DNA of 64,000 bases from Deroplatys truncata (lineage: Eukaryota > Arthropoda > Insecta > Mantodea > Mantidae). The position numbers were made by a program, and so were the translations under genes. The notes under the pieces were generated by a model. The model was not told where the DNA came from. It made no database searches and worked only from the letters and a program-made list of their open reading frames with translations. Where the stretch lies: contig CM060981.1 in NCBI GenBank assembly GCA_030765065.1, positions 231,019,152 to 231,083,151 on the forward strand, given 5' to 3'. Of the stretch, positions 42,868 to 53,945 are shown in pieces; position 1 is the first letter of the stretch; the number at the start of each line of letters is the position of its first letter.

Positions 42868-45029
42868 CGAGGGGTGTCTCAAAAGTAAGTTACACTATTT
42901 TTACTTTCTCTACTACGTATAGTAAGTAGGGGAAGTATTGCATTCCACCCAAAAATTCGATACCGAGATTTCACCGGAAATACATGTTTTGAGACCTCCT
43001 GAATCCAAAAAAAGCATTTTTGGAAACATGTCCGTGTGTGTGTCTGTGTGTGTGTCTGTGTGTGTGTGAACAGCATAACTCAAAAACGAACAGTCGGATA
43101 AGCACCAAACTTGGTATTTAGGTTCAGTATCTTCCAGAGATGCGACACGAAGGTTTTCAAGAAAATCCCCCCACCCCAAACTACCCTTTACATGGAAGAT
43201 TTTTCGAAAATTTTAATTTTCTCAAAAATGGCTCTAACGATTTTGATGAAAATATCATATGTTTAAGATAATGTCATGGGAAATGAAATGTATATCTCGA
43301 ATTTTCTGGGAATGTCTCCAAAAGTATTCTTTATTGTGAACAACTTTTGCATAACTGGTAAACCATAAGAGATACACAAAATGTTACTACACAAAAAGTG
43401 TAGATCGCGTTAAAATACACAACTTATGTCATATACATTTCTTTTGTTGAGTGAACCGTTTTGGAGATATTGCTTGTTATTTCCTTAAATTTTCCAATAC
43501 TTATACTTTTTCTCAAATTCGTTATTCATTTTTTTATGTCCTGGACATGCAAAGAGAATGGAATGCACCACATAGCAACCAGCGTTAAAATATTTGACTA
43601 TCGCTTAAAAGCTACCATATTCCCCTTGCATCTACAAGAAAATTACCAATAAGATTGACATCTCGATATCTCGATTAACATGAAGCATATGGAGAATAGG
43701 CGTTTGTAAAAATAGATTATACGAGAGTAGAGAAAGTCATGTGAGTGTAACACATCAGATTTTTTTAAACCCATACAGTAGGCGGGAAAAGTCTGGCAGT
43801 TGCAGAGAACTTTGGCCTGGATGTAGTGGCAACACTATTAAAATTCTTAAGTGCCTACCTATATCGCTTGGATATTAAAACGGCAGTAACAATGGAGATT
43901 CCACCCACTCCTACCGCTGGTTGCGAAGTTTGTGCTGTAATCTGTTTTTTATGGCAAAAAATAAATGTACGACTGAAATTCATTGCGAGTTGTGCAGGTG
44001 TACGGTACAGACATTATGTCAAGACCAATGGTTTCTCGTTGGCGTCAATGTTCATTGAAGGGAGAACAACATTACACGATGGGCAACGAAGTGGCTGACC
44101 CTCCACTTCCCGTGCTCCGGATATTGTTGAGTTTGAAGGGTCATTAACACTGAAAGGCGCTTTATGCAGTTCTGTTTGAACTTCCTTCTAATGTTGAAAT
44201 TAGTGCATCACTTTATAGGATAATTTCTGAGGATCTGCATCTATCAAAGTGTGTGCAAGATGGGTTCCTTGCATGGTTTCAGAACAACACAAGTTGCTAC
44301 TGAGAGTTGATGCTGCATTGCAATTTGTGCAGCTTTTTGAGAGTGAGGGAGATGGTTTATTCGACCGAATAAGTCCTTCAATGGACACCCGAAGCCAAAA
44401 GGCAGAGTACAGAGTGGAAACGAAAAAATGAGCCAAAAAAGATGAAAGTTGTTGCATTGGCTGGCAAGATCATAGCAATGATCTTCTGCAATTCAAAGGG
44501 AGTACTGCTGATCAATTACCTGCCCCGTGGGACCACGATGACAGCTGCTTGCTACTGAGAGGTGTTGAGAAAACTCAGAAGAATGATTCAAAACAAAAGG
44601 AGGGGAAAGTGGGGCAAAACAGCTTTTTTGTTCCATGATAATGCTTGCCCGCATGTCGTTCATGAAACTCAAGCCCTGTTTGAACAGTTTCGATGGGATG
44701 TTTTCGGTCATCTACCTTACTCACCTGACCTTGCACCGAATGATTACCATCTTTTTCCGCAGCTGCAGCAATATCCTGGGGGAAGGTGTTTTGTAAATGA
44801 CGAGTTAAAACAAGAAGTGGAAAGTGTGCTAGCCAGTTTAGCGGGAGAGTGGTTTGACACTGGATTAAAAAAAACTGTTATCATGGTACCAAAAGCTATT
44901 GAAATTCAAGGAGATGATATACAAAAATAGTTTTTGAATGTAGCTTTCAAAATATACCTTTTTTTAAAATATTTAAAAGCTTGTTATATTTTTAAAAAAT
45001 AATGTAACGTACTTATGAGACATCCCTCA
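42868..45029 (+). mobile_element. mariner element split by an R repeat
   Basis: Ends CGAGGGGTGTCTCAAAAGTA (42868) and, reverse complement of the right end, TGAGGGATGTCTCATAAGTA (45029). TA flanks at 42866-42867 and 45030-45031. An R copy occupies 42903-43759, directly after the left terminal repeat. The remaining 1.3 kb is a normal mariner length. The transposase is broken; the longest frame (44562-44930) has KTAFLFHDNACPHVVHETQA (second Asp), HLPYSPDLAPNDYHLFPQLQ and a GDDIQK terminus. Confidence 0.88.
42903..43759 (+). repeat. R-family interspersed repeat, copy 3, nested
   Basis: It starts ACTTTCTCTACTACG after TTTTT and ends CACATCAGA before a T run. The inverted AGTAGAGAAAGT match lies at 43726-43737, 22 bp from the end, so the inverted repeats are asymmetric. 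The TG-rich microsatellite is at about 43031-43068. Insertion into a mariner gives an inferable empty site: a T run after the terminal repeat, with no longer duplication. Confidence 0.92.
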
Positions 45030-45850
45030 TACAATTAGGTTGACTTGCACCACCAGGTGAACTAGATAGCCAACAAATCAACTTATATTTTCATACCAGT
45101 TTCTTGTTTGTATCTTGCATATTGCTGCAGTTATCGTTTAGGGTGCAAACTCTTCTAAGCATGCCTCATAAATCTATTACTTTCGTAAAGAATTCAGTGA
45201 TGTTTATTATAAGTGAATATAAAGTCTCAAAAAATATAAAGTCTCTGTGAAAATTAAAAAGAACAGAAAAAAAAGGAGATTATTCTGATTAAACATTGAT
45301 AGTCCTTGCTGTAACATGGTTTGAAGACAAATGTTATTGTTTTGGTGATTTATATTTGAGTTAAGTTATCCCCTGTTGCAACAGGAATAATAATTACAAT
45401 TTCTATTAAAATATGATACATTTTATGAATAAAGAGAACAGTCTTGGAAAATGTAAATGCATAGTAATGGTAGTACAGTGTTGAATTCTGAATACTAGTT
45501 TCGTTAATGAATTATTAGGAACATGTTTAATGTTTTGATAATACATTTTTGCAATATGAACTTATCTGTGAGTTTACTGGAAGATTACCAGAACGGTATA
45601 CCATAACAGAGTATAATCGGCACAACAGTTCTAGACACGTAAAAATCTTAATGAGCGCTATGATGCGAGTTGCTTACCACATCAGGTGGTGACCGGTCGT
45701 CTGCATGCTGCAGGAGTGCGTGGGACAGTCATTGTCAAATATCCACACCGGTTATGCACTGCGTTGCGCTGATAAACTTAGTTATATACAGTATATTAAA
45801 ATCCACGCTGTAAAAAGCGCTTAATATAAAAAACGCTGTCAATCATTGCC
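45030..45850. other. COQ8 intron segment, no features seen
   Basis: No exon or element ends were recognised. The last 200 bp are more GC-rich and may belong to the following transposon's 3' flank. Confidence 0.4.
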
Positions 45851-46790
45851 TCCAATTCTTCCACATCTAACAACTCTTCCTCTTCTGCGGAATCACTCAC
45901 ATTATTGCCGTCATCACTGCTGTCACTACTTTCTGCACCATTATCCTGGATGAGAATTATTTCTATTAGATTTTCTGCAATTCCGTATTTTTCGGAATAA
46001 TGATTCTTAATTTATTCAGTATGTCGCCATACATTTTCCCATTCTGGCCTTCCAATTTCAGCAAATTGCTGGCGTTATAACTGCTCCACATATTTTAATT
46101 TAAAAGTGATATTTCTGCATGCCACCCATTTTTTGATATCAGCCCAGATTAATTTGATTGGGTTTAGATCTGGGCGATACGATGACAGTCTAAGTACATT
46201 ATGGCGATGTTGTATTACTATCTGGTCAAGTATGTATGACTTCTGAAGCTGTTTGTTGGCTTTAATTAAGTTATATAGCTTTGTTTTACTCATGCTTTCA
46301 TCTAAAGCTTTATTATGTCTAAGTAACCAAGCTCTCATTTTTTCTTTCAAGGAAGTTGAGGTAGGTGGTTTGTGAATTTGAGTTTTGACGCATTGTGAAG
46401 CATTGTGAAGCATTGTCGATGACCAGAACAGACCCAGCAGGCATATTAGGGATCAACATGACGTTGATTCACTTCATGTAATTTTCTGTATTCATTTCTT
46501 GATGAAAATCTCCTGTTGTTTGTTGCGACTTGTAAAAGAAGGGCATTTGGAACGAAGCCGATCTTTCCAACAGCATGAACGATAATAAGTATTTGCCCTT
46601 TGGCAACAGGTGCCTGCAAACCTAATTCGCTATCATCACTCCAACTTTTAGATGCTGTATGACTGCTGTGTATGTATGACTCATCTTCATACATTATAGT
46701 ATTTTTCTGAAATTTGTAGCACCACCTTGAAAATTGATGCTGATATAAGTACACATTGATATAAGTACATATAAAATTAGTCATTTGGAA

Positions 46791-46896
46791 AGATAGAATC
46801 AGACTGAAAAATTAAATGCCATAGCCGGGATTTGAACCACAGATCTTAGGCTTTCCGTGCTGTTGCTCTAACCGACTAAGCTATCATGGCAACATT
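46791..46896 (-). repeat. tRNA-like SINE (family S2)
   Basis: On the - strand: GCCATGATAGCTTAGTCGGT (acceptor arm plus A box), GTGGTTCAAATCCCGGC (B box) and a 3' TATGGC that pairs with the 5' GCCATG, then the tail TTTTTCAGTCTGATTC shared with 29405-29510. The anticodon stem does not pair, so it is a SINE head rather than a functional tRNA gene. Confidence 0.7.
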
Positions 46897-46905
46897 TACT
46901 TTTTA

Positions 46906-46907
<2 letters not shown>

Positions 46908-46965
<58 letters not shown>
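46908..46965. repeat. (ATT)n microsatellite
   Basis: About 19 TTA/ATT units lie directly beside the S2 SINE. Confidence 0.92.
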
Positions 46966-46966
<1 letters not shown>

Positions 46967-47772
46967 TTATTTATTTTTTATTTATTTATTTTGCTTTTCT
47001 GTTAGAACTCTTCTATTTGATTTCGGTTTCTTCCACTTGAACCCTAAATCTTTAATAATTTTTCTGAGATTTGTAGCACCACCTTGAAAGTTTCTGCTGT
47101 CTTTCAGCTTGATGAGCAATCTGCTTATTGTTAGCACAGTTTTTTCTTCCGCATAGGAATTGTGAATCGTGCGCCGAATGACGCATTCGGAATCGTTTAT
47201 TTCTGTAATATGTTTAGGGACCTTATGTTTCTTTCCAGGCGTGTCAAATGGCATTCTTTCATACATATGTTTTTTTTCTCTTATCTTTGAGAACTCTGGA
47301 AACGAAACTCGGTGAAACACCAGTTGCTTTGACTACTCTTTCTTTCACTCTCTTAAGGCTTTTGTGGAACTCGGATGAACATATATTTTCTTCCTTCATC
47401 TCTGCTTCTTGCTTCATGAAGTCAAGGACATTTGCAGTTATTTCTCTACTTTGACTACGTAACACCTTACCACTTAACTTTGAAAACATAGGAGCTATAG
47501 TTATAAATATAACAAATATAAAGTAAGTACTATTTAGATACTGCTCTCTTTAAAATTACAACCAGATGCAGACACTTTCTATGCGGACTGTATGTGTTAC
47601 GCACTGTGAGCAAGCAAAGGTGTTATATCGCTTTCGTTGATTAAGCTAAACATAAACCATTCCTAGGCTCGGCAGCTGGGGTAGCAATCAAGGTCACGAT
47701 TCCAGAAGTTTTGCGCGAGTAATACAAATGTACACATAAAAAATAAACAGTTCTTAAAGCTTTAAAAAAATT

Positions 47773-48668
47773 TCTGATGTGTTACGCTCACATGACTTTC
47801 TCTACTCTTGTACAAACTGTTTTTACAAACGCTTATTCTCCATCTACTTCATGTTCATCGAGATAAACATTTGCAGACTCTATCTTATTGCTAATTTTCT
47901 TGTAGATGTAAGGGGAATATATATTTACAAGGGCAATATAGGAATACAGTAGCCTTTAAGCATATACATATCTCTTAATAGCTGGTTGCTAGGTGCAGCA
48001 CCATTCCCTTTGCCACAGATTAATACTCTTTGCATATCCAAGACAAAAAAAAATGAATAACGAATTCCCATTTGAGAAAATAAGTATCAAAAAATTTTAG
48101 GGAATAACAAGCAATATCTCGAAAATGGTTCACTCAACAAAAAAAATGTATGTGACATAAATTGTGTATTTTAACACGATCCACATTTTTTGTGTAATAA
48201 ACGTTTATCTATCTCTTATGGTTTACCAGTTATGCAAAAGTCGTTCACAATGAAGAATACTTTTGGAGACATTCCCAGAAAATTCAAGATATACATTTTA
48301 TTTGCCATGAAAATATCTTGAACATATGATATTTTAATCAAAATCGTTAGAGCCATTTTTGAGAAAATTAAAATTTTCAAAAAATGTTCCATGTAAAGGG
48401 TAATCTGGGGTGGGGGGATTTTCTTGAAAACCTCCGTGTCGCATCTCTGGAAGATACTGAACCTAAATACCAAGTTTAGTGTTTATCCGACTATTCGTTT
48501 CTGAGTTATGCTGTTCACAGACAGACACACACACACGGACATGTTTCCAAAAATGCTTTTTTTTGGATTCAGGGGGTCTCAAAACATGTATTTCTGCTGA
48601 AATCTTGGTATCGAATTTTTGGGTGGAATACAATACTTCCCCTACTTACTATACGTAGTAGAGAAAGT
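47773..48668 (-). repeat. R-family interspersed repeat, copy 4
   Basis: It starts TCTGATGTGTTACGCTCACA after an A-rich run and ends TAGTAGAGAAAGT before AAAAAA. It has the same interior as copies 1 and 5, including the CACACACACACGG tract. Confidence 0.92.
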
Positions 48669-49703
48669 AAAAAATGTATGATTTACACACATGTATAACA
48701 TAATTTGCTTAGTTTTCCAATCAAAAATTGTATATGAGAGTCTCAATACACTTCTGAAATAATCCATACTCCTAAAATTATCGTAGTGACACTTCATTTA
48801 ATTATGGAATTTCCAATGCTAATATTTAGATTAGTTTGATTTATCCAGGGGCTCAAGTGCATGCACACAGTTTTCTCAACAGTTAAGATCAGCTTATTTT
48901 TATTTAACGATATTTGTAGCATTACATTGGCAATTTTAGTACTAGTTGAAGAGTATTTAGGTCTTTAATTAATTTAGAAGATTGCGAACCTAGTAACAGT
49001 GATGTGTTATAATTTAAAATATTTAGGTCTTTATTTCTGAATGCACAGCTTTTATCATCACTAATAAAACTGAATTTGCATTTGGAAATCCAGTTGGAAG
49101 GTCATGAATAATAATATTGGCTCTTAAATAGAACCTTGTGAGACACCAGGATTTATTGATCTTAGTTCAGATCTAAATAAATTCATTTCGATGAAGGATT
49201 TCCTGCTTTTTATATAGTATTGAAACAATTTATTAGCTATTCCTCTAATGATTTATGAATTAAAAGTTTCAAGTAGTCAATCATGGTTTACAAAAGCTTT
49301 GGCAGATCTAAAACATAAACCAACTTCTTAAGCTGTTTGCCTATAAAATATGAGCAAGAAATGAAAATAATGTGCTATTTATATATTATTTTTTGAAAAC
49401 TGTGTACTGGAAAGATTAATCTTTTATGCATTACCTTCTTAGAGATCTCTGAAAAAACAGATATCATAAATATTGGCCTTTAATTTTTAACTTCTTGCTT
49501 TTCACCCTTTTTAAATAGAGGCTTTGACTGTGGAGGTTTTAAATTTTCAGGAAAATGTCCATTTAAGAGTAATGCATTACAAATATCAGCAAGGGATTTA
49601 GCAATTAATTCTGCACACTCCTTCACTATCCCTTTGGTATATCATTGGATCTACAGGAAAATTTGTGTGTGTGCGTGTCTCTCTCCCTCTCTCTTGACGC
49701 AGT
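48669..49703. other. COQ8 intron segment with a 52-bp insertion
   Basis: At 48968-49019 a 52-bp segment is flanked by a perfect 14-bp direct repeat (TATTTAGGTCTTTA at 48954-48967 and 49020-49033). It shares a core (CTAGTAACAGTGATGTGT, then ATAATTTAAAAT) with the insertion next to COQ8 exon C. The rest has no recognised feature. Confidence 0.6.
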
Positions 49704-50559
49704 AATTTGTATCACAAATTATGTAAATGTCAAGAGTAATTGTAGTGTGAATATGCATTATTGTGCGACATTGATTTGAGATGTTTGTTGATTGTAAGCA
49801 TTGCCGAGAAGTGAGTTTATACGGCCTTACTGAAACTGACAATAATAGCGTGCAATAATGTAGCGAGGGGGTGAGCTGTTTATCATTATTAGAGACGAGC
49901 AAATGACGTAATATTGGCGCGTTTTTCTTAGAATTTGCTGGAACATTTTTTCCTAGAGCATATGTTTTCGTAATTTTCATTGGATATAAAAATAGACGCT
50001 AATGTTGGCGCGTTTTATTAACCGATAGTAGCTCGGTTATAATCTTTAGGCATATCGGGGTGTAGGAGTATAAAAAGGGCTAGGTCAGAGTCAAATTCGT
50101 CCAGTCCATCGGAAACATGTGTACATTACAGTCGGCTCCAGTCCATCGGAAATATTTGTGCATTACACCTCGCGGAATACATCGCACAGTTTATCGCTTT
50201 GCAGGTTACGCGTAGCAGAGTTAAGAAAGATCTCAAGTGTTGTAAAGTTAATTACACAAAAAGTTGAAGTACGCGAATTAAGAATGAGCAGTAAATAAGT
50301 TATTATAACAGTTTCAGTTTGGCGAGTGTCAAGATTAATATGTGAAAGTGCAAAATATGTTACGACAATAAAGGTGTAAAACAAATTCTTCATCAGTGTT
50401 ATCTTTGGATAAAAGACTCCTTTCCATTTACACACCTGTATAAGATAAGTGCTCGACCAAAAAGCTCATAGCTAGCCGGAGGACAGTGAACCAAAAAAAA
50501 TATTAAATAAAATAATTATTCGCTCAGTAAAAGATAACACGAAGTGACCGCGACAAATT
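49704..50559 (+). mobile_element. Solo LTR, copy 2, with 4-bp TSD
   Basis: The LTR spans 49708-50555 (848 bp), starting TGTATCACA and ending CGCGACA, flanked by AATT on both sides (49704-49707 and 50556-50559). A TATA box (GGAGTATAAAAAGGGC) is near 50064 and an AATAAAGGTG signal near 50368. It has the same orientation and layout as 32418-33200. The TG...CA ends and 4-bp duplication fit a Gypsy-type LTR retrotransposon, but no coding part is present. Confidence 0.8.
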
Positions 50560-50616
50560 GTATTCAATACGTGCGGCAGATAAACAGTAGCATTCTTTCA
50601 AACAAACACTAATACT

Positions 50617-52666
50617 GTCACACTCTTAACGATTTTGATTACAATACCATATATTAAAGATATTTACATGATAAATAAAATGTATATCTTGAATTTTCTG
50701 GGAATAGCCTGTGAAGTCATCTTCATTCGGAAGAAATTTTGTATAATCTTGTATAACTGGTTAAGTGATAGGCAAAAATGCACTACTCAAAAAATGTAGA
50801 TCTCTTTAAAACATAAAATCTATTTCAAATAAATTTTTTTGAGGCATCAGCCATTTCTGAGATATTTGTTAGTAATGGTTTGAGTGTTCAATACCGTTCT
50901 TTAAAAGTCCTGTCGATTTTCAAATGTTTCTTGCGATGTCATGGAAAGAGTATGGAATTTTAAGTCCAGTTCTAAAACATTTGGCTGTTGCTGCTCCCTT
51001 TGTATCTATAATGAAATCTGTAATGCAGCTATTTCTGGAAAGGTTATCATGATTAAAATGAACTAGATAGGAAAATAAACTTTTGTAAGAATAATTTGTT
51101 TACCCATTAATAGGTGATAGAGATAGAGAAAGTAATGTGAATGTGTTGTTGTTGATCTAATGTGCAGGATTTTGATCCATCAATGTTTCCCTTGCTAGCC
51201 AATATAAATTGTGTATCTTCCCATCTGTTGCAGCTTTCCTCAATTCTGGGCATTCTAGTAGGTGTTCTCCATTTAAAATCTTGTCAGCATTGCAAATCTT
51301 ACATGCTCTGTCATTCATAAAGCCAAATCTGTGTAGATGTTCCGCCAGGCAGTCATGTCTAGTGGCTAATCTGAAGTGAGCAACGGCTTCTTTCCTTGGG
51401 ACATTTTTTATTTTTTGTACTATTTCTTTTATGTTGGAGTAATTTTTGTTAGTAAATTCCTTTTGAATACTATATTCATATTTTTGTTCTATATTAATTT
51501 TGATATTTTTTAGTTTCATATCTAGTCCACAAGACTTTATGGGTTTTGAATATAACACTGCATCCTTTTTGGCCAGAAAGTCTGCTGTCTCGTTACCATT
51601 CACTCCCACATGTGCTAATATCCACAGTAATATTATCTGTTGAAATTTTGTTCAGAGTAATCTATAATAAGATCTCGCATCCTTAATATTATAAGATTCA
51701 TCTGGACTATCATATTGTATTGCTTGAATGGCAGAAACTGAGTCTGTGAGAACAACTACTTTATTTTCTTTTATATCAGTGCTGTAGTATATCTGTTCTA
51801 ATGCTTGTTGTATTGCAACAACTTCACCATCAAAATTTGTGGATTGTCTAGGCAATGTAAAATAATGTGAAAAGTATTTACAGTATATACCACCTCCCAC
51901 ATTATTTCTCAATTTATCTGCAGAACCATCTGTATAAATTCTAAGCCACTCTGTTTCCGGGAATTGAATATGTAGATGTTCAAGTGTAGCAATTCTGCAT
52001 ACTTCTGGTGAGTCTTCTTGTTTATTTAGTTGTTTTATCAGCTCTTTATTTGTTACTATCTTGATAAAATACATTGGATTAGTTCTAGGAGGATGAGGAG
52101 TGCATTTTTCTGATAAATTTAGGTAATTATAATTCTTCTCTAAAAAGGATTTGTTTGTAATCTGTGTTTTTAGCTTGTATTCTCTAGGTAGCCTGTTGAA
52201 ACCATCTATGTTTGCTTGGGTTTGTTTTTAATTTTACATATAATTGTGCAGCTTGTATTTCAATGTTTGTTTTCATTGGGTTATTATTTGTTCCAGCAAG
52301 AAGTGCACTAACTGGCGTTGTTTTCACTGCTCCTGTTATCAATTTTAAACACTGATTTTGACATTTCTCAATCATATTAATTTTATCGTCGGTTGCAGTT
52401 AATAGTAATTCACATCCATTTTTTAATACTGGTTTTATGTAGCTGTTGTATGTTTTATTTAAAACTGCTATTGAACTGCCCCATTTAGATCTGGCTAATC
52501 TCTTCATTGTGTTACTTCTTTTAGTAGCATTTTGCGTGACATTTTATACATGGTCTTTCATTTTTTAATTTTCTATCTAGTGCGATTCCTAGATATTTAA
52601 TTTCTTCAGCATATTCTATTTGTTTCACATTGATTTCAAGTTTGAATGTGAATGTAACATACCAGA
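50617..52666 (+). repeat. R-family repeat, copy 7, partial, split by a LINE
   Basis: The 3' half of a diverged R copy (matching 59029-60036 best) runs to 51144. The final GTAACATACCAGA portion resumes at 52654-52666 after the LINE. The 5' half is missing. Confidence 0.75.
51134..52655 (-). mobile_element. 5'-truncated LINE with RNase H, 11-bp TSD
   Basis: AATGTGAATGT at 51134-51144 and 52645-52655 flanks a 1.5-kb non-LTR element (51145-52644), with a CAA-like tail at the 3' (left) end. The - strand encodes the end of the reverse transcriptase (YLGIALDRKLKN-like near 52590), AARSK-type thumb sequence with TTPVSALLAGTNNNPM (52184-52507), an RNase H domain (LRIYTDGSADK, FDGEVVAIQQALEQI, VVLTDSVSAIQA at 51652-52074; then GVNGNETADFLAKKDA at 51550-51609), and a Cys-His end (CKICNADKILNGEHLLEC). 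Frames are broken. The domain set fits the I/Jockey-like group with RNase H. Confidence 0.88.
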
Positions 52667-53337
52667 ATTTTAATTTTGTGTACCACTTTTCTCAGTTTAC
52701 ATCTTGAGCACTGTTTCACATTCTGCACTTGCTTGTTCAGTTCCACATAGAACTTCGAACTTGTTATAACTTTTGAAACTTCTGACTGCCTGATGTGATC
52801 ACCAGAGCAGTATCATCTTTGTAGCAATTCTGGAATTTTGTATAACAGTGTATAATGTATTTAGGGCTGTCTTTACCATATTTCTTGACCTCTCGCTCAG
52901 GTTTCTCCCTTTCACTATTAAATAGTATTTTATTCTGAAAGAACTAATGCATTGAATTGTAGAAGAACCACCACAATTTCGTTTCTTCGTCCCAGTGGGA
53001 ATATTTGCTCTTAATGTTAGTTACTAGGCAGTAACGTTAGCACAATTAAAATCTTATAATATAGTAGTTATAGTAAAGTACTATGTATCTAGGTACTGTA
53101 TAGATAACATAATTTTAAGTACTACAAAGCAATTGTTAAAACTTAACATGTCAAGAAGAGGTATCTGCATAGCGGAAGGAATAGCAGACTAGTATATTTT
53201 CAACATATCCTTTATAACATTCAGTGTGCAAATATTTCTGTTGGCTAAAAGATGATTTGTAACATATTCCATTTTGTCAAAAGTAAAAGTGAGATTTCAC
53301 ATATATTGTCTCAATCCATTTTCCCAAACCTGCATTC
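52667..53337. other. COQ8 intron segment, no features seen
   Basis: No exon or element ends were recognised. Confidence 0.4.
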
Positions 53338-53661
53338 ACATAACAGATTGACAGATTGTTGTCCTCCGTGGTCTAGTGGTACCATGCTAGCCTCTGGTTC
53401 CCAAGGTCGCGGGTTCAAACCTGGCAGAAGGCGATGGATATTTTTGGGTGTAAAAATCCTTAGCGTGGCTTCCTTTGGAAGGGAAGTAAAGCCGGGGTCC
53501 CGTGTTGTAGATTTATGGCACGTAAAAGAACCTCAAGCCTGATAAAGAGGCCTCTGAGCCAAATTTCCAGTCTTTCATGCCCAATATAGAATGGGATGCT
53601 AAGGACCACAGTAGTTAGAGAGTGTCCATAAATAAAACACAATTTATTTACATAACAGATT
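53338..53661 (+). repeat. tRNA-derived SINE (family S1) with 12-bp TSD
   Basis: ACATAACAGATT at 53338-53349 and 53650-53661 is a perfect target duplication. The head has TCCGTGGTCTAGTGGTACC (A box) and TCGCGGGTTCAAACC (B box); the body has GTAAAAGAACCTCAAGCCTG; the tail has ATAAATAAAACACAATTT. Confidence 0.93.
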
Positions 53662-53811
53662 ACATAGCCACATTGATAGAGCTTGAAAAGGAGGTTCGGA
53701 AGTAACAAAGAGCTGACTTTGCCGAAAAAATGCAGATACACTCTTATAGCTACTGAAATGGAGTATAAATGCATCTCTTATAATACAATGCCTGTAATAC
53801 TAAGAATGTAA

Positions 53812-53945
53812 GGTTTGTATCATCTAGTTGGTTGAGTACTGGTTTTTATGTGCAAGTTGCGTGTTCAATCCCAGCCAGGGTTGCCAGATATCTGAAATCA
53901 AACTAAATGACATGTGCATTTCACCCCCCCCCCCCATGTGCAACT
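53812..53945 (+). repeat. Possible third tRNA-like SINE, with C13 tract
   Basis: CATCTAGTTGGTTGAGTACTGG resembles an A box, and GCGTGTTCAATCCC about 30 bp later resembles a B box. A run of 13 C residues follows at about 53923-53935. There is no second copy in the window, so the call is weak. Confidence 0.3.

Larger units (their letters stand above)
45851..47489 (-). pseudogene. IS630/Tc1/mariner-superfamily transposase (DDE_3-like), broken
   Basis: Read right to left. 47259-47489 gives an N-terminal helix-turn-helix (VKATGVSPSFVSRVLKDKRK). 46982-47320 continues it (a winged-helix-like segment, NLRKIIKDLGFKWKKPKSNR). 46446-46784 carries the first catalytic block (IMYEDESYIHSSHTASKSW). 46075-46413 carries the final block (YRPDLNPIKLIWADIKKWVA), where the usual Glu of NPIE is Lys. 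A DNA segment near 46410 reads VIDNAS-like (second Asp). The C-terminus (about 45840-45950) is a Ser/Asp/Glu-rich acidic tail. A SINE and an ATT repeat interrupt the middle. Terminal repeats were not identified. Confidence 0.75.

Noticed and set aside
46791..46896. Functional tRNA gene
   Set aside because: A and B boxes and acceptor pairing exist, but the anticodon stem does not pair and a shared SINE tail follows, so it is a SINE head.
32418..50555. The two LTRs as ends of one retrotransposon
   Set aside because: They are 16.5 kb apart with COQ8 exons between, and no gag-pol sequence lies between them; both are solo LTRs.
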